From a virus: 47,972 nucleotides of DNA. The notes under the pieces were generated by a model. It had not been told where the DNA came from, made no database searches, and saw only the letters and a program-made list of their open reading frames with translations. The DNA is taken from positions 1-47,972 of IMG/VR virus record IMGVR_UViG_3300006917_000006; one strand, given 5' to 3'. Below, piece after piece: positions 30,654-37,582 of this stretch; position 1 is the stretch's first letter; every line of letters starts with the position of its first letter. Position numbers and translations under genes: made by a program.

Positions 30654-30872
30654 TTAGCCGAAAAGGACTCTCGTGTCCTCGGCTGTGAGTTCTGCGTCTT
30701 CCTGGATGCCGCAGTTATCGCAGGCCATCCCGGTAAGGTGGTCCGAAACGATGCGATTGCCGATCTTGAGCGTGATGCGGACGCGTTCGCACGTGTCCCT
30801 CCCGCCACAGGCCGGGCAATCGGTCCAGACGATCGTGATAGATCGCTTCGGACGCGGTGTTGATACTGGCAT
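30654..30872 (-). CDS. Zinc-ribbon protein
   Basis: 72 residues: TDCPACGGRDTCERV, beta strands VRITLKIGNRIVSDH, then MACDNCGIQED. Two CxxC pairs frame a zinc ribbon. Start chosen at 30872 (leader AATCACACA); a longer frame to 30965 exists. First gene after the promoter at 31120. Confidence 0.65.
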   Translation of the reverse strand: MPVSTPRPKRSITIVWTDCPACGGRDTCERVRITLKIGNRIVSDHLTGMACDNCGIQEDAELTAEDTRVLFG

Positions 30873-31119
30873 TGTGTGATTTTTAATGGGCATGGGGATG
30901 CAAGAGCCAATCCCCGGTACCTCGATGAAGTGAAGTTTATATCCGTGGAGCCGATGCCCCACCATGCCCTCGGAACGTTGGAACTGCCGTCAGGTCGTCG
31001 GCGAAATGAGATGGGGTAAGGTTCGTAGTGTTAAAAACCCCTTGTGCGTACAGCGTTATTCTCATATGCCCCGTGCCGGGAAGCCCCTATCCGAGTTCTC
31101 AACCTTCGCTTCTGTCCCG
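30873..31119 (-). other. Long leader region, no gene seen
   Basis: About 240 nt between the promoter at 31120-31148 and the start at 30872. No convincing gene or strong hairpin seen. Confidence 0.5.
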
Positions 31120-31148
31120 AGTATAGCGCACATCTCCAGGAATGTCAA
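31120..31148 (-). promoter_or_regulatory. Sigma70-type promoter
   Basis: Minus strand: TTGACA at 31143-31148, TATACT at 31120-31125, spacer 17 bp. Confidence 0.85.
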
Positions 31149-31383
31149 TGCCCCACCGTCTGGTCTTCTTCGTCGAGCGATGAGCCGCATTCTCTGGGAA
31201 TATCCAAGAGCATGACGAATACCCTGATACGCAGTAACGACACCTATGCATGGTGCCGCTCAGACTGTACGGTTTGGTCTTTCGTGTCGCGCACCGGCCC
31301 CGCCTTTCCCCGGCCGGCCGATCGGCAGACGGATGGATTGTCTCGTCGCAAATATTTTGCGACACTAACGGATCGCGGTACAC
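31149..31383. other. Intergenic region with repeats and palindrome
   Basis: No gene. It holds two copies of a GTYTGGTCTTY repeat (31155-31168 and 31271-31284), and a perfect inverted repeat GTCGCAAA-TAT-TTTGCGAC near 31345-31364. Confidence 0.55.
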
Positions 31384-31412
31384 AAAAAACCGCACACGCT
31401 AGTACTGTGCGG
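31384..31412 (-). terminator. Intrinsic terminator
   Basis: Stem CCGCACA/TGTGCGG (31390-31396 with 31406-31412), followed on the minus strand by six T. It ends the 31431-32332 operon. A T-rich stretch on the other side might let it work in both directions. Confidence 0.88.
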
Positions 31413-31430
31413 CCTTTTGCTTTTCGGCTT

Positions 31431-31766
31431 TTACTCGTGCCAATGGGGAGGGGTGCAACCTGCGTACTTTCCACGCTGGTGTTCCTCGTGACACTCGTAG
31501 CCCTTTTGCTTTTCGCCTTTTCTCATGTCGAGTACGCCCGGTGTCTCGTCAATCATTCCCTCGACCAGGGCAAGCACCTTGTCCTCGTCCCGGCGTCGCA
31601 TGTCCACCAGCTCGAGGCGGTAGCTTTTGCCATCCGTCCCGACCTGGATACTGAGCAGGAATTTAACTTTATTCCGATCGCCTATCTTGATTTCCGTGTC
31701 GAGGTTGCGGTTTCCGCCCTGGCCCTTGCTGGCCCGCTCTGAGCTTACTGTAGCGTAGAGCTTCAT
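31431..31766 (-). CDS. Hypothetical protein
   Basis: 111 residues: KLYATVSSERASKGQGGNRN, beta-rich KVKFLLSIQVG, YRLELVDMRRRDED, and a Cys/His-rich C-terminus (GYECHEEHQRGKYAGC). The N-terminus resembles small phage proteins that make a beta hairpin over a helix. ATG overlaps the upstream gene (ATGA). Unknown function. Confidence 0.65.
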   Translation of the reverse strand: MKLYATVSSERASKGQGGNRNLDTEIKIGDRNKVKFLLSIQVGTDGKSYRLELVDMRRRDEDKVLALVEGMIDETPGVLDMRKGEKQKGYECHEEHQRGKYAGCTPPHWHE

Positions 31767-32332
31767 GCTTCGTGGTCGGCACAGAGCGAGATACGACAAT
31801 CCCCGCAGTTCTTAATATCCTCGAGGGCCGCGACCTCGTTATCGCTATGCCACCGTAACCCGAGCGTGTCGTATAGGCTCGGCCATACGTGCTCATAGAA
31901 GTTGAAACCCGCTCCGTTGACGCCGAGTACGTACTCGCCGCCGATCTGGTACAGGTAGATACCCGTGGTGTTGCCGTCCTTGTCCAGGATGCAACGCTCC
32001 CCGGCCATCTCTTCATCCACGTACTTCTCGAGCAGGGCCGTCTCGCCCCAGCTGATGCGGTCTTCCTGAAGGGCCTCGATTGCCAGGCGTACCGCTTCGC
32101 GCTCGTCCTCGTCGGGGATGTCGTCAAGATAAATGTCCGACGCTTCCCCTTGCATGACGCGGCTCTTTCCCATCAGTTGCTCGCCGATAAAGTCCTCGAC
32201 GATAAACATAGTGCCCCACATGGGGAGGTTCGGATACTCGTGGTCGCTTTCGGCCACGATACGCACCCACTCGGTGGGAACGCCGGCCAGATCGCGCTCG
32301 ACTAATAGCCTGACTGCTTCCGATTTCTTCAT
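31763..32332 (-). CDS. Hypothetical acidic protein
   Basis: A 189-residue acidic protein: KKSEAVRLLVERDLAGVPTE, IYLDDIPDEDEREAVRLAIE, GEYVLGVNGAGFNFYEHVWP, ending DCRISLCADHEA. The C-terminal half looks like a small alpha/beta fold ending in a Cys pair. Similar to uncharacterised proteins of phages and plasmids that lie near anti-restriction genes; that is only an impression. Function unknown. Confidence 0.65.
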   Translation of the reverse strand: MKKSEAVRLLVERDLAGVPTEWVRIVAESDHEYPNLPMWGTMFIVEDFIGEQLMGKSRVMQGEASDIYLDDIPDEDEREAVRLAIEALQEDRISWGETALLEKYVDEEMAGERCILDKDGNTTGIYLYQIGGEYVLGVNGAGFNFYEHVWPSLYDTLGLRWHSDNEVAALEDIKNCGDCRISLCADHEA

Positions 32333-32566
32333 TTATGCTTTTAATGTCCCACGCTCCAACTAGCATAAGCTGGACGGGCGGCGGATTTAGTGAATGTCCC
32401 GCGCGCCGTTCCGGGTCGCTATGCGGCCCGGCCTCGGTGCGTGCGACCTGCTAGCTGGCTAGGTATTCATATGTTTGGTTTGGTCTTGGTGTTTGGTCGC
32501 GCCGTTTGGTCTTTAACTATGCGGAAACGCGCCGTCTGGTCTTTCTGATCAGCTCACGCCCTGGAC
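32333..32566. other. Intergenic region with GTYTGGTCTTT repeats
   Basis: No gene. Two near-identical 14-mers GCCGTTTGGTCTTT (32501-32514) and GCCGTCTGGTCTTT (32531-32544), plus partial copies at about 32470-32500. They could be operator sites or iterons. Confidence 0.55.
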
Positions 32567-32605
32567 AAAAGGCCCGATAGGGCCGGGAGTTACCCCGGCC
32601 TATCG
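32567..32605 (-). terminator. Intrinsic terminator after the 32607 gene
   Basis: Long stem CGATAGG-CCGGG paired with CCCGG-CCTATCG (32575-32605), then GGCCTTTTG on the minus strand. Confidence 0.85.
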
Positions 32606-32606
32606 T

Positions 32607-32816
32607 TTACAGTTCCTTTTTGATTATTTCGTCCACGATTTCCCCTAGCGGCCGCTCGTCCCCGTCCAGGTACGCGCTCAGCCGCAGGATGTCGAGGAAG
32701 ATGTGTCCCGTGTCGTACTCGTTATCGTCATCTACGGTTTCCAAAAAGCTCCCTAGCTCCTCGGCATAGTTGTACTCGATAACCGCACGCACGCTCTCCA
32801 TTGTCTCGTTGTCCAT
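32607..32816 (-). CDS. Small acidic protein
   Basis: 69 residues: ESVRAVIEYNYAEELGSFLE, DNEYDTGHIFLDILRLSAYL, ending IVDEIIKKEL. Strongly acidic and helical, a profile seen in DNA-mimic or inhibitor proteins, but without specific evidence. Leader TCACTAACATCACAACACAC. Confidence 0.65.
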   Translation of the reverse strand: MDNETMESVRAVIEYNYAEELGSFLETVDDDNEYDTGHIFLDILRLSAYLDGDERPLGEIVDEIIKKEL

Positions 32817-32861
32817 GTGTGTTGTGATGTTAGTGAGTGCCTTTCGGCTATGGCGGCGGCA

Positions 32862-33194
32862 TCACTCGTCCTCGTCCGGGCAATCGCATTGTAGCGTCAT
32901 CCCGTCCGCGTTAGTGATGTCCTCCTGCCATAGCTCCGGGTCGTTCAGGTTCCGCGTCTCGTCTGTCAGCTCGAAACGTTCCAAGATTTCGTTGATCGTG
33001 TACCAGCTCTCGCAAACGCAAAAGTCCGCGTACCCGCTCAGGTGGATATAGTTTTCGCCGTTGTCCTGGTACTCGCTCGGAGTCTCGAACACGAGGCGCA
33101 ACTGTCCGTCCTCCCGGTCCTTCAGCACCATGCCCGGCCGTAAGAGCCGGAATAGTGCTTGCTCCAATTCTGCTTGCTTAGTTGCTATTGTCAT
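32862..33194 (-). CDS. Hypothetical acidic protein
   Basis: 110 residues: ELEQALFRLLRPGMVLKDRE, YIHLSGYADFCVCESWYTIN, EILERFELTDETRN, C-terminus with CDCPDEDE. Mixed alpha/beta, acidic; no motif. Start at 33194 overlaps the stop of the 33191 microprotein; leader TCACTAACATCAAAACA. Confidence 0.65.
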   Translation of the reverse strand: MTIATKQAELEQALFRLLRPGMVLKDREDGQLRLVFETPSEYQDNGENYIHLSGYADFCVCESWYTINEILERFELTDETRNLNDPELWQEDITNADGMTLQCDCPDEDE

Positions 33195-33313
33195 TGTTTT
33201 GATGTTAGTGATTTCTCTTTGCATGAGTAGCAGAGATTGCCGCAACAAAGAGTATTGAACGCGCCGCACTTCACGCATGAGCGCGAGTAGGGCGCACCGC
33301 ACCTAGCACGCAT
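33191..33313 (-). CDS. 40-residue Cys-rich microprotein
   Basis: MRARCGAPYSRSCVKCGAFN then TLCCGNLCYSCKEK: a dense set of CxxC motifs, a likely zinc ribbon. It overlaps the membrane peptide gene (33303) by 11 bases and the next gene by four, typical of this operon. Confidence 0.5.
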   Translation of the reverse strand: MRARCGAPYSRSCVKCGAFNTLCCGNLCYSCKEKSLTSKQ

Positions 33314-33458
33314 ACGCACCGCAGGTTGCAACGTTGTAAAGCGCCGCGAGCCATACCATGACGTACACCGCAAGTAGAAAGAGCATCGCGCCGCCGAGCA
33401 AGGTTGCAAGGCGTGGCGCGGACTCGTCAGGCTTGTAGCCTGTGTCGTATTTCCGCAT
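33303..33458 (-). CDS. Small single-pass membrane protein
   Basis: 51 residues: charged N-terminus (RKYDTGYKPDESAPR), then a long hydrophobic segment (LATLLGGAMLFLLAVYVMVW, residues 17-36) and a Cys-containing end. First gene after the promoter at 33513. Possibly an early membrane effector; unknown. Confidence 0.6.
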   Translation of the reverse strand: MRKYDTGYKPDESAPRLATLLGGAMLFLLAVYVMVWLAALYNVATCGAYAC

Positions 33459-33512
33459 AGTTATTTTCAAGCATTGTAAGGCGTGGATACTGTTTATTGC
33501 CTTACTGCGTCC

Positions 33513-33539
33513 AGTATAGCACACCCGGAGGGAAGTCAA
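33513..33539 (-). promoter_or_regulatory. Candidate promoter beside a DnaA box
   Basis: Minus strand: TATACT at 33513-33518 and TTGACT at 33534-33539. The spacer is only 15 bp, so strength is doubtful. Confidence 0.5.
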
Positions 33540-33548
33540 TAGCCCGCC

Positions 33549-33557
33549 TGTGGATAA
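33549..33557 (-). promoter_or_regulatory. DnaA box TTATCCACA
   Basis: Perfect box 9 bp upstream of the TTGACT, at the edge of the TTGAC-repeat region. Confidence 0.65.
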
Positions 33558-34234
33558 CTCCACAAGGGACATAAAGGAACACGCGGGGACATAGGTGTCA
33601 ATAGCACGCCCGTAATAGGCCCTAGAAGGCCACGAGCGGCCCGTTTATTCTCTACATGACCTGGGTATCGTCTTAGATAAAAACGAGGCTTAGAATGGCG
33701 TATATGAGCCTCCCGGCCCAGCAGTAACACATATTGAAGGACAGTCAATTGAGCGGAGCGAAATGCTGTCCGCATGAACACCAACCAACCAGGATACCAT
33801 AGAGCGATAGAAGAAGTCAATACCCCTTGACAAAAGGGAAACACATGGTCCTACCTTCTTACCATACCAGACATAGGGAAGGAGGATATGTCAAGCACAC
33901 ATAGGAGGGGATTGTCAATACCACCAACACCCCTGGCCAGAGGCCGGGCCGGAGGCTTCTTTAGCAAGCACACGCGAACACAAAAAGAAAAACAGTCAAG
34001 CTATACCCCTTGCCCCACCAGGGATATTTGCCCGTATGCGTGTAAGAGCTTTATTTATAAGGCTTGTTTTATGTGTCGGGAATGAACTATTTTGCGACGT
34101 ATGTAATGCAGGGGGTACGGCCCCCGCCGGGCCGGGCCAAAGCTATCCTACCCCCACAAAAATTCTCACCTAAAAAATTCTCGGTATTCCTGGCCCCCAC
34201 AAAATTTTCGCTGTAAAAAATCAGGGCCCCCGAT
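33558..34234. other. Long intergenic region with TTGAC repeats (candidate origin or promoter array)
   Basis: About 680 bases without a convincing gene and more AT-rich than the surroundings. GTCAAT/GTCAAG recurs at 33597, 33744, 33816, 33890, 33914 and 33995, plus 33535 just outside, all in one orientation. On the minus strand these read as TTGAC. One has a usable -10. The right part holds G/C homopolymer blocks and A/T runs. Confidence 0.6.
33791..33820 (-). promoter_or_regulatory. Candidate promoter in the TTGAC array
   Basis: Minus strand: TTGACT at 33815-33820, TATCCT at 33791-33796 preceded by TGG, spacer 18 bp. Confidence 0.5.
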
Positions 34235-34450
34235 CTATAGGGAAAGGGCCCCCCACGGGGCCTTTTTGGGCTTCTTCTTCCTGGCTTTATGCTCCTCTAT
34301 CCAGGGATCGGGCGTGTAATTGCCTCCGGGGAGGGCTACGTGTATGGACTTTCGGAGCCGTTCGTGCCGATGGGGGCCGATATTGGGGATTTCCTCGAGC
34401 ATTTCGAGGAGTATGGAGCGGAGGAGGTTGATGTGGTCGGGATCAAGCAT
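34235..34450 (-). CDS. Small hypothetical protein
   Basis: 71 residues: DPDHINLLRSILLEMLEEIP, HRHERLRKSIHVALPGG, ending KARKKKPKKAPWGALSL. Amphipathic helix then a basic tail. The C-terminal codons overlap a strong hairpin. Unknown function; last gene of the rightmost early operon. Confidence 0.6.
   Translation of the reverse strand: MLDPDHINLLRSILLEMLEEIPNIGPHRHERLRKSIHVALPGGNYTPDPWIEEHKARKKKPKKAPWGALSL
34247..34267. terminator. GC-rich hairpin with T-tract
   Basis: GGCCCC-CCAC-GGGGCC followed by TTTTT on the plus strand; on the minus strand only CCCTTT follows. It lies within the 3' end of the 34235 gene and could block antisense transcription or end the early operon. Confidence 0.6.
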
Positions 34451-34485
34451 CTTATCAGCATACTCCTCAAGGAAGGGCGGTCAAG

Positions 34486-34962
34486 CTAGTGGGCCTTTCC
34501 ACGGTGGATCGCCAGTCCGCGGTCGTTCTTGCACTCTTTTCCGCAGTCTCCGCACACCAGGAGGGGTTCTGAGGCGGAAAGGACCGATTTCGGGTCGTCC
34601 AGGTAGTTGGTCAGGGGGCGGTTGGGGTCCAGATCGAGGGGTTTCATGCCGCGGCTGTCATAGCCGTCCTCCTGCTCGAAGCCTTTTCTCTGCCCTGCGC
34701 CGCGGAACGCCTCGTCCAGCTCGTTCAGGGACGGGGGCATGGGCAGGTGCTTCTCGACGATCTCCTCGAAGTCCGCGATAGCGGCCTGCTTGACGTACAG
34801 GGTCTTGGTCTGGGTGGAGTACGCGTGCTCGTCGGGGATCTCGCGCATGAGCTCGTGGTTCAGGGCGCGGAAGATCTCCTGCGGGATGAAGTAGTTCCAC
34901 TTGAGGGCCATCCATTGCTGGCCGCGGATCTCCTGCGACCCTATGTAGCGGTATGGTTCCAT
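34486..34962 (-). CDS. C2H2 zinc-finger-containing protein
   Basis: A 158-residue protein. An alpha/beta N-terminal region (QQWMALKWNYFIPQEIFRAL, DEHAYSTQTKTLYVKQAAI) is followed by a linker and a C-terminal zinc finger: LLVCGDCGKECKNDRGLAIH, ending RGKAH. A classic CxxC...HxxxxH finger is unusual in bacteria but known in phages. It starts three bases after the upstream stop. Possibly DNA-binding. Confidence 0.7.
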   Translation of the reverse strand: MEPYRYIGSQEIRGQQWMALKWNYFIPQEIFRALNHELMREIPDEHAYSTQTKTLYVKQAAIADFEEIVEKHLPMPPSLNELDEAFRGAGQRKGFEQEDGYDSRGMKPLDLDPNRPLTNYLDDPKSVLSASEPLLVCGDCGKECKNDRGLAIHRGKAH

Positions 34963-34964
34963 GA

Positions 34965-35120
34965 TTATCGGGTGATCCTGAGCCACCACCGCCCGAGCCA
35001 GCCGAGGCTATGGCACGGGCAGTCGCAGCGGTACCGGGTGCCTACGGTCTTGTCGAAGTAGGAGCCGTGGCAGACCCGGTGGTAATTCTCGATGCAGTCG
35101 GGGGAGAGGTGGACGTTCAT
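34965..35120 (-). CDS. 51-residue Cys/His-rich protein
   Basis: MNVHLSPDCIENYHRVCHGS, then YRCDCPCHSLGWLG: Cys/His spacing suggests one or two zinc sites. Starts within the overlap with the upstream gene (ATGA). Unknown function. Confidence 0.6.
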   Translation of the reverse strand: MNVHLSPDCIENYHRVCHGSYFDKTVGTRYRCDCPCHSLGWLGRWWLRITR

Positions 35121-35470
35121 TTGGTGTCTTTGAGGATGGATGCGAGGTAGCTTTCTATGGTCTTTCCTTCTGCGAGGGCGTCTATGAGGCCGTGCCATTG
35201 CTTGAGCCAATAGGTATCTGGGTCAGCGTCAGCGTTTTCGCCGTCTATGCCGTCCCACCACCCCTCCACCTTCCCTACCGCTTGCCAGGCGAGGGGGTCG
35301 AGGATGTAAACCTCGATAGGTAGTAGTTCCACGCGGCCGTAGTTATGGAATGTCAGGAGAACAAACGAGCCAGTATCCTCTTGCTCGATAGAGCTGAACT
35401 TCGGGCGTTCATTCTGTCGCCACCCTCCCTCTATCGCCTTCTCGATGAACTTCTGGGTCGCGTCAGTCAT
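35117..35470 (-). CDS. Hypothetical protein
   Basis: 117 residues: TQKFIEKAIEGGWRQNERPK, beta strands GSFVLLTFHNYGRVE, YILDPLAWQAVGKVEGW, C-terminal helix with WLKQWHGLIDALAEGKTIES. The FIEKAIEGGW opening and the DPxAWQAVGK motif are common in small uncharacterised phage proteins. It overlaps the next gene by eight bases. Confidence 0.7.
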   Translation of the reverse strand: MTDATQKFIEKAIEGGWRQNERPKFSSIEQEDTGSFVLLTFHNYGRVELLPIEVYILDPLAWQAVGKVEGWWDGIDGENADADPDTYWLKQWHGLIDALAEGKTIESYLASILKDTK

Positions 35471-35738
35471 GGTTCTTGGTTTCTTTGAGGTCGCGGAGGG
35501 CGGCGAGGGCTTCCTGAGTCTTGGTGTCGTAGCCATCGTCCCACCCCGCATCGAAGTCATTGTCTGCGCCTGTTTTGCGGAATTCGTCACTAGGGGCTAT
35601 CGCCTCCTCCGCTTCCTTCAGGGCTTGGGAGCGGGCGTGGAAAAGAAGGGCTTTGATTTCTCTAATCTGTTCGGAGTTCTCGTCCCAGTCGAAATACTTA
35701 GCGAGGTCTTTGATGTCCTGGGTCATGGTTTCAGTCAT
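35463..35738 (-). CDS. Hypothetical acidic helical protein
   Basis: 91 residues, helical and acidic: DIKDLAKYFDWDENSEQIRE, FHARSQALKEAEEAIAPS, DAGWDDGYDTKTQEALAAL. No motif. Member of a run of overlapping small genes between 34.2 and 36.9 kb. Confidence 0.65.
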   Translation of the reverse strand: MTETMTQDIKDLAKYFDWDENSEQIREIKALLFHARSQALKEAEEAIAPSDEFRKTGADNDFDAGWDDGYDTKTQEALAALRDLKETKNHD

Positions 35739-35743
35739 TGGTT

Positions 35744-36058
35744 CTACTTAGGGGAGGAGAGATGGTCGAGCAACCTTTCCATGCGTACTGCCAGGTCATG
35801 GCTCGGCCCGGCTCCCGCATCGGGGAAAGTTGCCGCTTCGCGCATGAGAAGTTGGCGCACCTCCTTCAGGGTCGCCGCTCTCGTCCGTTCCTCCACCTCG
35901 TCAATGATGGAGGAGAGGAAGGCCTCCAGGCGACCCGTAGAGATATTCCAAGAGAACACGTCCTCGCCCTCTACCTCGGTATAGTCCTCCATGCTGCGGA
36001 GTAGGTTTCGGAACCTCTCCCTGACTTCTTTCTTGTAGGCTTCGAGGTTAGGAGACAT
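35744..36058 (-). CDS. Hypothetical helical protein
   Basis: 104 residues: NLEAYKKEVRERFRNLLRSM, FLSSIIDEVEERTRAATLKE, DLAVRMERLLDHLSSPK. Predominantly helical with charged faces, no motif. Start at 36058 overlaps the neighbour by 11 bases. Confidence 0.65.
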   Translation of the reverse strand: MSPNLEAYKKEVRERFRNLLRSMEDYTEVEGEDVFSWNISTGRLEAFLSSIIDEVEERTRAATLKEVRQLLMREAATFPDAGAGPSHDLAVRMERLLDHLSSPK

Positions 36059-36254
36059 GGGAGTTGCGGGCGTTGTAGTAGCTGATGAAGGTGTCGATGA
36101 GCTCTTCCCACTGATCATCTTCTACGTGGAAGATATCTTGCGGTCCGGGGCCAATCAGATTGGAGACGAGCTGACCGAGCCGCCAGTCGGGTACATTTAC
36201 CCATGCCTGCGCGAGTTTGATCGCGATCCTATGGATCCGGTTCGGGTCCCTCAT
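36048..36254 (-). CDS. Small hypothetical protein
   Basis: 68 residues: RIHRIAIKLAQAWVNVPDWR, LGQLVSNLIGPGPQDIFHVE, DTFISYYNARN. The pattern RxxxLGQLVxNxxG...DxFxxED resembles a widespread small phage/bacterial protein whose role is not known. ATG overlaps the upstream stop (ATGA). Confidence 0.7.
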   Translation of the reverse strand: MRDPNRIHRIAIKLAQAWVNVPDWRLGQLVSNLIGPGPQDIFHVEDDQWEELIDTFISYYNARNSHVS

Positions 36255-36529
36255 AGCGAGTACATCTGATCGTTGTAGCAAAAACGCGCGAACTGCATAC
36301 GGAGCGACCCAGAAGGGCAGTCTTTCTTCTCGAACGAGCAGTTCTCGACGTGCATGCCGTTGAAGTCAAGCACTACCGCCTGGCTCTTATTCTGCTGAAG
36401 CGCTTCGAGCGCGTCGAGGACGTGGTAGAAGCGGTGGAGGTCCTTCTGGCCGTAGAGGCGGAGGCCGGAGAATTTGATCTTGAGTACTTTGGAGCGCAGG
36501 CAATGCGCGCAGGTGTTATTTTTCTTCAT
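36251..36529 (-). CDS. Hypothetical protein
   Basis: 92 residues: MKKNNTCAHCLRSKVLKIKF, RFYHVLDALEALQQNKSQAV, VLDFNGMHVENCSFEKKDC. Several cysteines (CAHC and two later), possibly one zinc. Leader TCACTACAACTACCA before the ATG. Unknown function. Confidence 0.65.
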   Translation of the reverse strand: MKKNNTCAHCLRSKVLKIKFSGLRLYGQKDLHRFYHVLDALEALQQNKSQAVVLDFNGMHVENCSFEKKDCPSGSLRMQFARFCYNDQMYSL

Positions 36530-36725
36530 TGGTAGTTGTAGTGATGAGCGGGATTCCCCAGATGAGGGTTCCGCGGTGGATGGGGTCGGGGCAGGTCCAG
36601 CCCTCCCTGTCTCCGATGGTGATGAGAATGGCCTTCTTGCCGCACCTCTCGCACTTGTTATGGCACACGCGGCACCACTTCTTGGTGCATGTCTCCTTAT
36701 GCGGGAGGTTGTTTTTCCTGATCAT
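36516..36725 (-). CDS. Cys-rich zinc-binding protein
   Basis: 69 residues: HKETCTKKWCRVCHNKCERC, GKKAILITIGDREGWTCPDP. Six cysteines in a ribbon-like order. Overlaps genes on both sides. Unknown function. Confidence 0.65.
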   Translation of the reverse strand: MIRKNNLPHKETCTKKWCRVCHNKCERCGKKAILITIGDREGWTCPDPIHRGTLIWGIPLITTTTNEEK

Positions 36726-36913
36726 GCGACGAGTTCGTAATTGATGAGTAGGTCCTTGGCGGTTGTCCTGTGGACGATGTTGCTCGAGATTCTCTGGATC
36801 GCCCACACGTTATCCCCGAGACTCTTCCTGACGTATACCCTGCTTCCGCGGCGCTTGTGTTTCCATATCTGGCCGCGGGAGACTTTACCTAATGCCCGTT
36901 TAGCGATTTGCAT
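36722..36913 (-). CDS. Small basic SH3-like protein, first early gene
   Basis: 63 residues, basic and beta-rich: VSRGQIWKHKRRGSRVYVRK, SLGDNVWAIQRISSN, TTAKDLLINYELV. The RGQIWKHKxRGSRVYVRK start looks like a KOW/SH3-type barrel. It is the first gene read leftward from the divergent hub, so it may be expressed earliest. Leader ATCCACTACA. Confidence 0.7.
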   Translation of the reverse strand: MQIAKRALGKVSRGQIWKHKRRGSRVYVRKSLGDNVWAIQRISSNIVHRTTAKDLLINYELVA

Positions 36914-36939
36914 TGTAGTGGATAGATGAGTGCGGAGTT

Positions 36940-36967
36940 AGGGTATCAAGCGTGAATTCCTTGTCAA
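36940..36967 (-). promoter_or_regulatory. Leftward early promoter
   Basis: Minus strand: perfect TTGACA at 36962-36967 and weak TACCCT at 36940-36945, spacer 16 bp. The -35 is one arm of the palindrome. Confidence 0.55.
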
Positions 36968-36978
36968 GTACTTGACAA
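36961..36978. promoter_or_regulatory. 18-bp perfect palindrome with back-to-back -35 boxes
   Basis: TTGTCAAGTACTTGACAA is its own reverse complement and supplies a TTGACA to both directions. A dimeric repressor or activator bound here would set both blocks at once. Confidence 0.8.
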
Positions 36979-37000
36979 ATTACGATTTTCCTGGTATAAT
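36972..37000 (+). promoter_or_regulatory. Rightward promoter for terminase genes
   Basis: TTGACA at 36972-36977, TATAAT at 36995-37000 preceded by TGG, spacer 17 bp. The ATG at 37010 lies about three bases from the predicted start of transcription: a leaderless message. Confidence 0.92.
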
Positions 37001-37009
37001 CCGGCTAAT

Positions 37010-37582
37010 ATGACCGTTACGGACACGCAAAAGCACGCGATCTTCAAGACGCTTGCATCAAAGAGTCAGTACGCGACCGGGCTCGAGTTCGGGTTCGACA
37101 AGCACTACAAGTCGAACACCGCGATCATCAACGCGGTGAACAAGATCTATCGTCAGGTTAAGGAGAATCCTGAGCGGTATGCGGTGAACCCAGACATGAT
37201 CGATATGGTGGAGAAGGGCATGGCATCGCGTAAGACTATGGGAATCGCAGCGGTGGTTGAGCCTGGCAAGTCTGCGTCGGAGCAGAGTCTCGACAAGCTC
37301 GATACCAAGGATCTCGTTCTCGGCGCGAAGAAGAAGGCATGGGTTCTCATGCATCGCAAGCTTGACCATCTTTCGAAGAATCGTTCAGCGTTCAACAAGG
37401 AGAGCCTGATGTCTATCGCCAAGGTCGCCGGCATTACGTTCGACAAGGGGCAGCTCGCATCCGGTGGCGCTACCGATCTTATCGGGATCAAGGCGCACGT
37501 GGACACCAATATGAGCGTCGAAGAGATGCTCAAGATGATGATCGGCATGAAGAGGGCTGCCGAGGATACTGATGGAGAGTAG
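37010..37582 (+). CDS. Probable terminase small subunit
   Basis: A 190-residue helical protein directly before the large terminase, overlapping it by 11 bases. The N-terminal part (TQKHAIFKTLASKSQYATGL, then NTAIINAVNKIYRQVKENPE) looks like a helix-turn-helix DNA-binding region; the middle is a basic helix (KKKAWVLMHRKLDHLSKNR), and the end is Met-rich (MLKMMIGMKRAAED). It would recognise the packaging site and recruit the motor. The assignment rests on position, size and helical profile. Its message is predicted leaderless. Confidence 0.75.
   Translation: MTVTDTQKHAIFKTLASKSQYATGLEFGFDKHYKSNTAIINAVNKIYRQVKENPERYAVNPDMIDMVEKGMASRKTMGIAAVVEPGKSASEQSLDKLDTKDLVLGAKKKAWVLMHRKLDHLSKNRSAFNKESLMSIAKVAGITFDKGQLASGGATDLIGIKAHVDTNMSVEEMLKMMIGMKRAAEDTDGE

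Noticed and set aside
33535-34000. CRISPR array
   Set aside because: The repeats are only six bases long and irregularly spaced (about 24-150 bases); they do not form repeat-spacer units.
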